A DNA stretch of 18,549 nucleotides from Poindextera sp035294785 (GTDB lineage: Bacteria > Pseudomonadota > Alphaproteobacteria > Caulobacterales > Caulobacteraceae): the NCBI GenBank assembly GCA_035294785.1, contig DATGKF010000037.1, positions 1-18,549 of the forward strand, in the 5' to 3' direction. The translations under genes and the position numbers were made by a program. Shown here piece by piece: positions 7,112-15,069 of this stretch. A model generated the notes under the pieces. It was not told where the DNA came from. It did no database searches and saw nothing but the letters and a program-made list of their open reading frames with translations. How positions within the stretch are numbered: the first letter of the stretch is position 1; the number at the start of each line of letters is the position of its first letter.

Positions 7112-8502
7112 CGAGCACGCCGCAGATAGTTGATCAGGTCGATACGGGTGATCAGGCCCAGGAACTCCTTGCCCTCCATCACGATCGCCACCTCGTCGCG
7201 TTCGAAGATCGGCAGCAGCGCGTCCAGCGACTGGCCGGCCTGCAGCGTGCGCAGCTTGGCGGTCATCGCCGCCGAAACCGGCTGGCCGAAGCGCGCCTCC
7301 GTGCGGCGATCCTCGACCGCCTCCAGAAGGTCGCTCTCGTCGATCAGGCCGATCAGGCGCCCGTCGTCCAGCACCGGCAGCTGGCTGACGTCCGTCTGCC
7401 GCATGCGGTTGTAGGCGGTGAGCAGCGTGTCGCCGGGCCCGACGGTCACCGCATCGCCGGCGGTGCGGGCGATCAGGTCGCGCAGGTCGCCGTGCAGTTC
7501 GCGGTCCATCAGCCCCTGCTCGGCAACCCAGCTGTCGTTGTATACCTTCGAGAGGTAGCGGGAGCCGGTGTCGCAGACGAGCGTGACCACCCGCTTCGGC
7601 GTGGTCTGCTCGCGGCAATAGCGGAGCGCGCCGGCCAGCAGCGTGCCCGACGACGAGCCGCCGAGGATGCCGGCCCGGGTCAGCAGCAGGCGCGCGGCGG
7701 CGATGCTGTCGGTGTCCGAGATCTCGTAGGCGGCCTTCACGAACGAGAGGTCGCAGTTCTTCGGCACGAAGTCCTCGCCGATGCCTTCCACCACCCAGGA
7801 CCCCGGTTCGATCCGCTCGCCGCGCAACACCAGCGGCGCCAGCACCGAGCCGACCGGGTCGGCCAGCACCATCTCGGTCGTGGGCGACGCCTTCGCGAAG
7901 AATCGGCCAAGGCCGGTCAGCGTGCCGCCCGAGCCGACGCCGACGACCACCGCGTCCACCGCGCCCTCCATCTGCTCGAGGATCTCCGGGCCGGTCGTCG
8001 TCTCGTGCGCGGCGGGGTTGGCCGGGTTCTCGAACTGGTTGACGTAGAAGGCGTTCGGCTGCGCGGCGGCCAGCGCCATCGCCATGTCCTGGTAGTACTC
8101 CGGGTGGCCCTTGCCGACGTCGGAGCGGGTGATGCGCACGTCGACGCCCATGGCGCGCAGGTGCTGGATCTTCTCCCGCGCCATCTTGTCCGGCACCACG
8201 AGCAGGAGCCTGTAGCCCTTCATCAGACCGACCTGAGCCAGCCCAAGGCCGGTGTTTCCGGCCGTCGCCTCCACCAGCGCGCCGCCCGGCTTGAGCGACC
8301 CGTCGGCCTCCGCCGCCTCGATCATCGAGCGGGCGATGCGGTCCTTGATCGACCCGCCGGGGTTGGCGTTCTCGAGCTTCACGAACAGGCGGCACGGTCC
8401 GGTGTCGAAGCCCGCCAGCTCCACCATCGGCGTCCTGCCGATCAGCGCCAGCACCGAACCGACAGCCGGCGGCGTCGCGATCTCGGCCGAGCGCAAGCTC
8501 AT
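7108..8502 (-). CDS. Cystathionine beta-synthase with C-terminal CBS domain pair
   Basis: 464 residues from ATG 8502. The N-terminal two-thirds is a fold-type II PLP domain: NPGGSIKDRIA with PLP lysine K53, EATAGNTGLGLA (substrate carboxylate loop), GVGSGGTLTG (phosphate loop) and GGSSSGTLLAG. The last ~120 residues hold two CBS (Bateman) modules, ending LGLITRIDLINYL, which in relatives bind adenosyl ligands and tune activity. There is no N-terminal heme-binding extension as in animal enzymes. The frame is open to a TTG at 8571, but homology begins after 8502, which has a weak AGAGG site. It forms an operon with the cystathionine gamma-lyase-like gene (4-base GTGA overlap), indicating reverse transsulfuration from homocysteine to cysteine. 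A single cysteine synthase role is less likely because of the CBS domains and the partner. Confidence 0.92.
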   Translation of the reverse strand: MSLRSAEIATPPAVGSVLALIGRTPMVELAGFDTGPCRLFVKLENANPGGSIKDRIARSMIEAAEADGSLKPGGALVEATAGNTGLGLAQVGLMKGYRLLLVVPDKMAREKIQHLRAMGVDVRITRSDVGKGHPEYYQDMAMALAAAQPNAFYVNQFENPANPAAHETTTGPEILEQMEGAVDAVVVGVGSGGTLTGLGRFFAKASPTTEMVLADPVGSVLAPLVLRGERIEPGSWVVEGIGEDFVPKNCDLSFVKAAYEISDTDSIAAARLLLTRAGILGGSSSGTLLAGALRYCREQTTPKRVVTLVCDTGSRYLSKVYNDSWVAEQGLMDRELHGDLRDLIARTAGDAVTVGPGDTLLTAYNRMRQTDVSQLPVLDDGRLIGLIDESDLLEAVEDRRTEARFGQPVSAAMTAKLRTLQAGQSLDALLPIFERDEVAIVMEGKEFLGLITRIDLINYLRRAR

Positions 8503-8587
8503 CGCCTCTGAAGCCTTCCCGGGTCGTCCGTACGCCACACTAACGCAGCGGGGCTTGAGTCGCTTCAGCAAACCCCAAAGCGGGTGA

Positions 8588-10312
8588 TCAGGCCGCCGCT
8601 TGCGGTCCGCGCACCAGGCGGCCGGGAAGGGCGCCGGTCGGCTCGCCGCCGCGGGCGACGATCGCGCCGGAGACGATCAGCGCCTCGTAGCCTTCCGCGT
8701 CCTGGGTGATGCGCCGCCCGCCCGCCGGCAGGTCGTAGAGCACATGCGGTTTGGCCAGGCGCACCTTGTCGTGGTCGATGACGTTCAGGTCGGCCTTGCG
8801 CCCCACCTTCAGCGCGCCGCGGTCGTTCAGGCCCACGGTCTCGGCGGGGTCCAGCGTCAGCGCCTTCACCGCCTGCTCGATCGAGAGCCGCGCGCCGTCC
8901 CGCTCGCGCGCCCAGTGCTGCAAGACGAAGGTCGGATAGCTGGAATCGCAGATCATCCCATAGTGGGCGCCGCCGTCGCCGAGGCCGAGCACGCTGTTCG
9001 GGTCAGTGATCAGCGCATGGATGGGGTCCAGCGAGTGGCTGCCGTAGTTGGCCAGCGCCGTCAGCAGCAGGCCGTGGCCGTCGTCCTCCATCAGGAGGTC
9101 GTAGGCGAGCTCGGTCGGCTCGACGCCCATCGCCGCCGCCCGCGCCGAGAGCGAATCCGCCGCGGTCGGCTCGTAGTTGGGCGGATCGCCCAGCGGATAC
9201 ATGAAGTCGAAGCGCCGCCCCATCCGCGCCAGCGGGATGATCGCCTGCCCGGGCTCCTCCATCAGCAGCCGCGCGCGCATGGTCGGGTCGCGCAGCGCGG
9301 CGATCCGCTCGACGAACGGCAGCTTGGCCAGCGGCTGGTAGCTGGGGCAAAGGCTGAACGGGTTCACCGAAAGGTCGAAGCCCAGAACGACGCCGATCGG
9401 GCGCGGATAGACCTGGGCGCGGATGCGCGGCCCCTTCGCGTTCGCCTCGGCCAGGTGCTTCATCACATCGCGGAAGGCGTTCGGATTGTCGTTCGCCTGC
9501 GCCATCGAGAAGCTGGCCGGCCGTCCGCTCGCCCGCGTCAGGCGCGACAGCATGTCGATCTCGTCCTCGAAGGTGCGGCCGGATTCGCCGAACACCGCCT
9601 GCAGCACGCCCTTGCCGCTATCCTTCAGCGCCATCGCAATGGCGGCCAGCTCGCCCTCCGCCGCCTGGAAGGTCGGGATGGCGTCGCCCTGGCCAGTCTT
9701 GTGGATGACGAGGCGCGAGGTCGCGAAGCCCAGCGCGCCGGCGGCCATCGCCTCGCGCACCACGGCCTGCATCTTTTCCAGGTCGTCCGCCGTCGCCGGC
9801 TCGCGGTCGGCGCCGCGCTGGCCCATCACGTAGACGCGCACGGCCGAGTGCGGGATCTGCGAGGCGAAGTCGATGTCGTGCGGCCGCTTCTCGATGGCGT
9901 TCAGGTATTCCGGGTAGGTTTCCCAGTCCCAGCTCAGGCCCTCGGTCATCACCACCTCGGGGATATCCTCGACGCCCTCCATGACGCTGACCAGGAGGTC
10001 GTGGTGCTCCGGCCGGCACGGCGCGAAGCCGACGCCGCAGTTGCCGCCAACCGCCGTCGTCACCCCGTGCGAGGACGAGGGCGCCAGCCGATCCGACCAC
10101 ACCGCCTGGCCGTCGTAGTGGGTGTGGATATCGACGAACCCGGGCGTCACCAGCTTGCCGCGCGCGTCGATCTCCTCGGCGCCGCGCCCGTCCACCGTGC
10201 CGATGGCGGTGATCCGCCCATCGTCGACGGCGATGTCGCCCTCGAACCGCTCGCTCCCCGTGCCATCGACGACGACGCCGTTGCGGATGACGAGATCATA
10301 GGCGTGGGGCAT
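8588..10312 (-). CDS. Amidohydrolase family protein, N-acyl-D-amino-acid deacylase (D-aminoacylase) type
   Basis: 574 residues, typical of the long D-aminoacylase subgroup of the amidohydrolase superfamily. After an N-terminal beta-sandwich half (VIRNGVVVDGTG) comes GFVDIHTHYDGQ with metal ligands H63 and H65, GGNCGVGFAP with C92 (the bridging Cys of D-aminoacylases), and LGDGGAHYG with the catalytic Asp (about D446). The C-terminus returns to the sandwich (LKVGRKADLNVID). One of the two later metal histidines of characterised D-aminoacylases is not obvious (H204 is a candidate for the other), so metal content and substrate may differ. It should hydrolyse an N-acyl or related amide. It is 85 bases upstream of the cystathionine beta-synthase gene on the same strand. 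A weak GAGG lies about 10 bases before the ATG. Confidence 0.88.
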   Translation of the reverse strand: MPHAYDLVIRNGVVVDGTGSERFEGDIAVDDGRITAIGTVDGRGAEEIDARGKLVTPGFVDIHTHYDGQAVWSDRLAPSSSHGVTTAVGGNCGVGFAPCRPEHHDLLVSVMEGVEDIPEVVMTEGLSWDWETYPEYLNAIEKRPHDIDFASQIPHSAVRVYVMGQRGADREPATADDLEKMQAVVREAMAAGALGFATSRLVIHKTGQGDAIPTFQAAEGELAAIAMALKDSGKGVLQAVFGESGRTFEDEIDMLSRLTRASGRPASFSMAQANDNPNAFRDVMKHLAEANAKGPRIRAQVYPRPIGVVLGFDLSVNPFSLCPSYQPLAKLPFVERIAALRDPTMRARLLMEEPGQAIIPLARMGRRFDFMYPLGDPPNYEPTAADSLSARAAAMGVEPTELAYDLLMEDDGHGLLLTALANYGSHSLDPIHALITDPNSVLGLGDGGAHYGMICDSSYPTFVLQHWARERDGARLSIEQAVKALTLDPAETVGLNDRGALKVGRKADLNVIDHDKVRLAKPHVLYDLPAGGRRITQDAEGYEALIVSGAIVARGGEPTGALPGRLVRGPQAAA

Positions 10313-10513
10313 GGCGGGCGGCCTCGTGAAAGCACAGGTCGGACATCGTTCGCCGGCCGCCGCGCGGCGTCAATGGTGTCTCGGCGGCAGCCGTGGCGAG
10401 CGACCCCGCGGGCCAGGCGCGCCGAAGCCCGATTGCATCCTTTCGCAAACGCTTCGCGTTTCCCTTTCGAACGAAGGGAGGGGGTCGGCAAACTCCAAGA
10501 GGAAATGTCAGAC
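10313..10513. other. Divergent intergenic region with two hairpins
   Basis: The 201 bases between the D-aminoacylase-type gene and the secreted low-complexity gene contain two adjacent perfect hairpins: AAACGC/GCGTTT (10447-10461, 3-base loop) and TCCCTT/AAGGGA (10461-10479, 7-base loop). They precede the AAGAGGA ribosome site at 10497-10503. Both divergent promoters must lie here, but I see no clear -35/-10 pair. Confidence 0.4.
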
Positions 10514-11008
10514 ATGCGTAGGACTTCGATCTTCCTGCTGGCCGCGGCCGCCAGCGTTGCGCTCGCCGGTTCGGCCAGCGCCCAATTGCTCGGCGGCGCT
10601 GTCGGCGGCGCGACCGGGGCCGTCGGCGGCGCCGTGGGCGGCCTCGGCGGCGCGACCGGCTCGGCCACAGTGAGCGGCATGGGCCAGGTCAGCCAGCCCG
10701 ACACATCCGGTGCCACCGACGCGGCGTCCGGCGCGACGAGCCAGGTTCGCCATCGGGTGAACAACGCCGCGACCCGCGCGCGCAACACCGCCAGCCACAC
10801 GGCCTCATCGGCGGACTCCGCCGCGACCAACGCGGCCGCCACCGTGGGCGGCCAGGCGTCCGGCGCGGCCGGCGCCTCCGGCTCCGCCAACGTTTCGGGC
10901 AGCGGTGCGAGCGCCAACGGGTCGGCGAACGGGTCGGCCCACGGGTCGGCGGCCGGCGCCACCGGCTCGGCGAGCGGCGGCGCAAACGGCGGCGTCTCGA
11001 TCCCCTAG
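10514..11008 (+). CDS. Secreted low-complexity Ala/Gly/Ser-rich protein
   Basis: 164 residues. The ATG at 10514 is preferred over the in-frame ATG at 10505 because AAGAGGA (10497-10503) is 10 bases before it and the signal peptide then starts cleanly (MRRTSIF, hydrophobic core, cleavage near ASA|QLL at 23). The mature part is nearly all Gly, Ala, Ser, Thr and Asn: a GGA-rich stretch (25-50), a short basic stretch (RHRVNNAATRARN), then tetrapeptide-like SANG/SAHG repeats encoded by 12-base DNA repeats (10916-10951). No Cys and no known domain. It is probably exported to the periplasm or surface. Similar compositions are found in alphaproteobacterial secreted proteins of unknown role. The gene ends 7 bases from the convergent GST gene. 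Confidence 0.8.
   Translation: MRRTSIFLLAAAASVALAGSASAQLLGGAVGGATGAVGGAVGGLGGATGSATVSGMGQVSQPDTSGATDAASGATSQVRHRVNNAATRARNTASHTASSADSAATNAAATVGGQASGAAGASGSANVSGSGASANGSANGSAHGSAAGATGSASGGANGGVSIP
10916..10951 (+). repeat. Three 12-base tandem repeats inside the low-complexity gene
   Basis: AACGGGTCGGCG, AACGGGTCGGCC and CACGGGTCGGCG lie end to end, encoding successive NGSA/HGSA units. The copies differ at only one or two bases, which suggests recent slippage-type expansion. Confidence 0.8.
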
Positions 11009-11015
11009 AGGCGTG

Positions 11016-11630
11016 CTAGAACAAGCGCTCGGTCCACAGCGCGGCGAGCCGCGGGTCGGCCTCGACGCGGTCGATGACGGCGGCCATGCGCGGCGCGATC
11101 TCGCGGAAGGCGGCGCGGCCAGGGCCGAAGGTTGAGGTGACGGTCACGTAGAGGTCGAGGGCCGAGATGTCATCGCCCAGCATGTAACGGCCGGGCGCGA
11201 GTTCACCGTCCATGTAGCGCCAGCAGAACAGCCGCCGCTCGGCCGTCCGCTGCATGATCATCGCCTCGTGCGCCTTGTCGGCGGCGAGGCGGCTCGGGTC
11301 GTCGCGAACCCAGACCAGGGCGTAGATCTGCGCCGAGACGAACACCATCCAGCGCAGGAAGGCGGCGCGGGCCGCATCGCCCACCGGCGGTGAGAGCCGC
11401 GCCTCGGGATGGGCGTCGGCGATGTGGATCAGGATGGCGGCGCTCTCGGTCATCAGCGCGCCTGAGGGCAGGCGCACCACAGGAACCTGGCCCATGGCGC
11501 TGCCGGCCGGATGGTCGTCGCCGGGCCCGCGCTCGACCACGCGGTAGGGGGCGCCGATCAGCGTCAGCGCCGCCTCGATCGGCACCGAGCCGGTGCGCCG
11601 GCGGCCATAGATCACGTACTCGTCGCTCAT
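11016..11630 (-). CDS. Glutathione S-transferase family protein
   Basis: 204 residues from ATG 11630, which has GGAGG 7-8 bases upstream; in-frame Met codons further up lack a site. The N-terminal thioredoxin-like domain starts YVIYGRRRTGSVPIEAAL and contains the cis-proline segment QVPVVRLPSG and TESAAILIHIAD, the glutathione gamma-glutamyl contact (ES). The rest is the all-helical GST C-terminal domain (LRWMVF..., ISALDLYVTV with the conserved helix-capping Asp). It probably conjugates or isomerises an unknown substrate with glutathione in the cytoplasm. The catalytic residue is likely near T13-S15 but cannot be assigned. It is divergent from the GPH-type transporter across 190 bases and converges on the low-complexity gene. 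Confidence 0.88.
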   Translation of the reverse strand: MSDEYVIYGRRRTGSVPIEAALTLIGAPYRVVERGPGDDHPAGSAMGQVPVVRLPSGALMTESAAILIHIADAHPEARLSPPVGDAARAAFLRWMVFVSAQIYALVWVRDDPSRLAADKAHEAMIMQRTAERRLFCWRYMDGELAPGRYMLGDDISALDLYVTVTSTFGPGRAAFREIAPRMAAVIDRVEADPRLAALWTERLF

Positions 11631-11820
11631 CCCCGGATCCTCCATCGGGCGCGCGCCGCCATCATGCCGCGGTCGACGCCGCAAACATGGCGGCAGCGTC
11701 TTGGCTGAGCCCGATCGCCGCGCCTGACCAAAGCGTCATGTGCGGCGGTCGAAACTGATGGCATAACGCTCAAAACCGCTCGTCCGCGCGCGGGAACCCT
11801 GGGGGTCAAGCGTCAGAGCC
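11631..11820. other. Divergent promoter region between GST and transporter genes
   Basis: 190 non-coding bases. A broken inverted repeat (GACGC 11675-11679 with GCGTC 11696-11700, plus inner CGC/GCG pairing) could be an operator. I cannot assign promoters with confidence. Confidence 0.3.
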
Positions 11821-13320
11821 ATGTCAGCCGAAACCGCGCCCCCCGTCGCCCAGCCCGCACCGGACGCCGGCCAGAACCGCGCGGAGCTGCGCCGCACAAA
11901 ATTGCGCCTCCCGCTCGTCGCCGCCTACGGGACCGGGACCATCGTCGACGGCGTGGTGAGCGGCTCGCTCGGGCTCTATCTCTTCTTCTACGTCACGCAG
12001 GTCTGCGGGCTGTCCAACTCGCTGGCCGGACTTTCGGTCTTTCTCGGCCTGATCATCGACTCCATGGTCGATCCGATCGTCGGATCGCTCTCCGACAACA
12101 CCCAATCACGCCTCGGCCGCCGGCATCCGTTCATGTTCGCCGCCGCGATCCCGCTGGCGATCCTGCTCGGAGTGATCTTCTCGATCCCCGCCGGCGTGAG
12201 CGGCTGGACCCTGTTCGCCTTCGTGACCGGCGTGACCCTCCTGCTCCGCATCTGCCATTCCTTCTTCAACCTGCCTTACATCGCGCTCGGGGCGGAGCTC
12301 TCAGACGACTACGACGAGCGCACGGTCGTCGTCGCATCCCGCTTTCTCGCCAGCCCCGTTGGCGTCATCGCGCCGATCGCCTTCGGCACGGCGACGATCC
12401 TCTTTGGGGCGCGCGCAGCGGTGCGGGCCAACTACGTCCCGATGGGCTGGTCGCTGGCCGGCATCGTGGTCGTGGTCGCCGCGATCACCACCTTCGGCAC
12501 CCTGCCGGCGCTCAAGCGTCTGCACCGAGTCAAGCCGAGAGAGGGCTCGGCGGTCGGGCGGGTGCTTGTCGACGTCGCCGAGATCTTCAAGAACCGCTCG
12601 TTCGTCTCGCTGTTCGGCTGCCTGATCCTCATCTTCACCGCCGCCGGCGTCGCCAGCGTGCTCGGGCTGCATGCCTTGAAGTTCTTCTGGGCGGTGCCGC
12701 CGGCCGTCATCCCGGCGGTGCAGCTGGCCCCCATCGCCGGCATCCTCATCGGCTCGGTGGTGTCGCTCATCTTCGTCCCCAAGCTCGAGAAACGGACGGT
12801 GGTGACCGTCGGCCTCGTCCTCTTCGCCGTCCTGCAGGCGTGGCTGCCGCTCCTGCGGATCGCCGGCTTGCTGCCGCCGAACGGCCCTTTGGTCTACGGG
12901 CTGCTGATGGGCAACGCGGCGCTGGTCGTCTTCGTCACGACCGGCGTCTCGATCGCCTTCCAGTCGGCCATGGCCGACGCCGCCGACGAGCACGAGTTTC
13001 ACTTCGGCACCCGCCGTGAAGGCCTCTACTTCGCGGGCTTGAACTTCTCGGTCAAAGCCGCGTTCGGCGTCGGCAGCCTCATCGCCGGGATCGGGCTCGA
13101 TCTGATCCACTTCCCGACCGCGATCGCCTCCCACCCCGACGCCCTCAAGCACATGGGGGCGGACACCATCCGCAACCTCGGCCTTCTCTACGGGCCCGGC
13201 CCCGCGCTGATCACGGTGGTCTCGGTGCTGATCTTCGTCACCTACCGGCTGACCAAGGCGCAGCACGCGGTCATCCAGACCGAGCTCGACGCCCGCCGCG
13301 CGGCGGCTGAGAACATTTGA
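11821..13320 (+). CDS. MFS/GPH-family (glycoside-pentoside-hexuronide type) cation symporter
   Basis: 499 residues with about 12 hydrophobic segments after a ~30-residue polar N-terminus. The signature of the MelB-like GPH family is clear: DSMVDPIVGSLSDNTQSRLGRRHPF (the D..xDPxxGxxSDxxxxRxGRR.P motif of helices 2-3) and FNLPYIALGAELSDDYDER in helix 4-5. In MelB the helix-2 aspartates help bind the coupling cation, and both D equivalents are present here. It would import or export a glycoside or similar small molecule with H+ or Na+; the substrate is unknown. The ribosome site is weak (AGCGTCAGAG). A hairpin directly follows the gene. It is divergent from the GST gene, so a detoxification or efflux link is possible but unproven. 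Confidence 0.9.
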   Translation: MSAETAPPVAQPAPDAGQNRAELRRTKLRLPLVAAYGTGTIVDGVVSGSLGLYLFFYVTQVCGLSNSLAGLSVFLGLIIDSMVDPIVGSLSDNTQSRLGRRHPFMFAAAIPLAILLGVIFSIPAGVSGWTLFAFVTGVTLLLRICHSFFNLPYIALGAELSDDYDERTVVVASRFLASPVGVIAPIAFGTATILFGARAAVRANYVPMGWSLAGIVVVVAAITTFGTLPALKRLHRVKPREGSAVGRVLVDVAEIFKNRSFVSLFGCLILIFTAAGVASVLGLHALKFFWAVPPAVIPAVQLAPIAGILIGSVVSLIFVPKLEKRTVVTVGLVLFAVLQAWLPLLRIAGLLPPNGPLVYGLLMGNAALVVFVTTGVSIAFQSAMADAADEHEFHFGTRREGLYFAGLNFSVKAAFGVGSLIAGIGLDLIHFPTAIASHPDALKHMGADTIRNLGLLYGPGPALITVVSVLIFVTYRLTKAQHAVIQTELDARRAAAENI

Positions 13321-13327
13321 GCCCCTT

Positions 13328-13357
13328 GCCAAGCTCGGGCGGCGGGCCCAGCTTGGC
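13328..13357 (+). terminator. Hairpin terminator after the GPH transporter
   Basis: GCCAAGCT (13328-13335) and AGCTTGGC (13350-13357) form a perfect 8-bp stem, extended by a GGGC/GCCC inner stem after one bulged C, starting 8 bases after the stop. No U-run follows, so Rho-independent ending is only suggested. Confidence 0.6.
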
Positions 13358-13416
13358 CGCATAGCGACGCGTTGCGGGCCCTGTGCGCCCCATCGCCGGC
13401 GCGAAGGAGAACGGCC

Positions 13417-13671
13417 ATGCCGACAAACGCCGCGTCGGGCGCAGGCCCCGACGCCATCATCCAACCCCTCATCATCGACTTCCTGCACTGGCTGGACGCC
13501 GAGCCGCGCGCCTACGCCGAGGTGATGGACGTCTGGCGCACCTCCTGCCCCAGGCTCACGGTCTGGGAAGACGCCGTCGACGGCGGCCTCATCGAGCGGC
13601 GGCGCACCGAGGCGGGCGCCATCGTCGTCCTGACGCCGACAGGCCGGCTGACCCTTCGCGCCGCCTACTAA
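13417..13671 (+). CDS. Conserved hypothetical protein, small winged-helix-like
   Basis: 84 residues starting at an ATG with a good GAAGGAGA ribosome site 6-7 bases upstream. The pattern FLHWLDAEPRAYAEVMDVWRTSCPRLTVWEDAVDGGLIERRR followed by VVLTPTGRLTLRA resembles the helix-turn-helix and beta-wing of small MarR/ArsR-like proteins (the 'DxGLIxRR...VxLTPxGR' end is typical of winged helices). A similar short conserved family exists in alphaproteobacteria with no assigned role, as far as I recall. It is cut off from the transporter by the hairpin and ends 5 bases before a complex palindromic element. DNA binding is plausible but not shown. Confidence 0.7.
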   Translation: MPTNAASGAGPDAIIQPLIIDFLHWLDAEPRAYAEVMDVWRTSCPRLTVWEDAVDGGLIERRRTEAGAIVVLTPTGRLTLRAAY

Positions 13672-13675
13672 ACGA

Positions 13676-13772
13676 CGTCATCCCCCGCTGGAGCGGAGCG
13701 GAATGCGGGGGACCCATGCACACCGGATCGATCACGTGTTCATGGGTGGCCCGAACAAGCCGGGCCATGACG
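13676..13772. repeat. 97-base palindromic element folding as a four-way junction
   Basis: Four perfect stems nest without a single unpaired base at the junction. The outer stem is CGTCAT 13676-13681 with ATGACG 13767-13772. Arm 1 is CCCCCGC 13682-13688 with GCGGGGG 13705-13711. Arm 2 is ACCCATG 13712-13718 with CATGGGT 13741-13747, extended by ACAC/GTGT after one mismatch. Arm 3 is GGCCCG 13748-13753 with CGGGCC 13761-13766. The element fills the space between the convergent hypothetical and amidohydrolase genes and may end both transcripts. Only one copy is in this window, but its form is like dispersed REP/MITE-type intergenic repeats. The fold is seen; repeat status is inference. Confidence 0.6.
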
Positions 13773-13779
13773 GCGAGAG

Positions 13780-15021
13780 TCAGGCGATCGCCGTCGTCTG
13801 TTTCGCCACCGCGCCGCGCGCCATCACGAAGGCGACGCGCTCGAGCTCGGTGACGTCGGTGAGCGGGTCGCCGGCGACGGCGATGATGTCGGCCGCCTTG
13901 CTGGGCGCGATCGAGCCGATCAGCTCGGAGCGGTCCAGGAGTTCGGATGCGGTCACCGTCGCCGCCTTGATGGCGTCGGCCGGGCTCATGCCGCACTCGA
14001 CCATGTAGGCGAACTCGCGGGCGTTCTTGCCATGCGGGCCGACGCCCATGTCGGTGCCGAAGCTGATCTTCACGCCGGCGCGGTAGGACTTCATCAGCGC
14101 GGTCTTGATCTGGTCGCCGACCTGGAAGGCCTTCTCCGCCTGCGCCGGCGACATGATCCCGCCGGTCTTCGCCATTTCCAGCGCGGTCATGCCGGCGATG
14201 ATGGTCGGGGTGTGGAAGGCGCCGGCGGCGAGGAAGAGGTCGATCGACTCATCGGTCAGGAAGCTGCCGTGCTCGATCGAGTCGATGCCGGCCTTCAGCG
14301 CCGCGTCGATGCCGGCCGTCCCGTGCGCGTGGGCGGAGATGCGCCGGCCGAGGTGATGGGCGGTCTCGACCAGCGTCTCGATCTCGGCGGTGGTGAACTG
14401 CTGGTCGATGCCGGCGGCGATGTTCGAGAGCACGCCGCCGGTGGCGACGATCTTGATGGCGTCGGCGCCCATGGCGACCTGGCGGCGGACGGCGCGGCGG
14501 CAATCGTCCGGTCCGTCGCAGACGCCGAGCCCCGACTGTACGCAGGCGCAGATGTCGCGCCGGAAGCCATAGACCTGGCCGTGGCCGCCGGTGGGCGAGA
14601 GGATGCAGCCAACCGCCAGCACGCGCGGGCCGGGGACCTTGCCCTCGGCGATCGCGTCGCGCAGCGCGAAGATCACCTCCGGCTTCTGCGCGCCCAGATC
14701 GCGAACGGTTGTGAAGCCGGCCTCCAGCGTCAGCCGCGCACGATGAGCGGCGTCCAGCCCGATCTTCGGGTCCGAGTCTTCAACGAGCCCGATCCGGTGG
14801 TTCGGCCCGAACTGCATGGTCAGGTGCACGTGGCCGTCGATCAGGCCGGGCAGGACGAAGCTGTCCTTCAGGTCGACCAAAGCCGCCCCCTCGGGCGCAT
14901 CGATAAAGCCGTCGGCGATCGCGGCGATGCGATCGCCCGCGACGCGGATGCTCTGCCGCGTCTTCGCCGGCTGGCCGGGCTCGGCGAGCAGCGTTCCGGC
15001 GTGGATGATGGTTTCGACCAT
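13780..15021 (-). CDS. Amidohydrolase, imidazolonepropionase/Xaa-Pro dipeptidase-like
   Basis: 413 residues from ATG 15021. The metal centre of subtype I amidohydrolases is fully visible: LPGLIDGHVHL (H64, H66), DAIKIVATGGVLS with K190 as the probable carboxylated lysine, SAHAHG (H231, H233), SIEHGSF (H251) and SFGTDMG (D324). The spacing and the GGHG and ATGGV stretches match the group often annotated as prolidase or imidazolonepropionase-like, several of which hydrolyse Xaa-Pro, Xaa-Arg or Xaa-Lys dipeptides. No signal peptide, so it is cytoplasmic as read. The frame continues to 15075, but that start has no support. The true substrate is unknown; a dipeptidase is the best guess. It is divergent from the TPR gene. 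Confidence 0.9.
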   Translation of the reverse strand: MVETIIHAGTLLAEPGQPAKTRQSIRVAGDRIAAIADGFIDAPEGAALVDLKDSFVLPGLIDGHVHLTMQFGPNHRIGLVEDSDPKIGLDAAHRARLTLEAGFTTVRDLGAQKPEVIFALRDAIAEGKVPGPRVLAVGCILSPTGGHGQVYGFRRDICACVQSGLGVCDGPDDCRRAVRRQVAMGADAIKIVATGGVLSNIAAGIDQQFTTAEIETLVETAHHLGRRISAHAHGTAGIDAALKAGIDSIEHGSFLTDESIDLFLAAGAFHTPTIIAGMTALEMAKTGGIMSPAQAEKAFQVGDQIKTALMKSYRAGVKISFGTDMGVGPHGKNAREFAYMVECGMSPADAIKAATVTASELLDRSELIGSIAPSKAADIIAVAGDPLTDVTELERVAFVMARGAVAKQTTAIA

Positions 15022-15069
15022 GACCGGGGTTCTAGACCGGCCGGCGCGCGAAGCCCACGACGAAGGCGG

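Noticed and set aside
5945..8395. One 816-codon open frame on the minus strand
   Set aside because: Only its last 388 codons (GTG at 7111) read as a protein; the upstream part is an Arg/Gly-rich shadow of the cystathionine beta-synthase gene in another frame.
5855..8511. Long plus-strand open frames opposite the transsulfuration genes
   Set aside because: Arg/His/Gly-rich composition typical of antisense frames in GC-rich DNA, with no domain; the minus strand has full motifs.
8600..10513. Upstream extension of the low-complexity gene opposite the D-aminoacylase gene
   Set aside because: The frame is open only as an antisense shadow; the signal peptide and ribosome site set the start at 10514.
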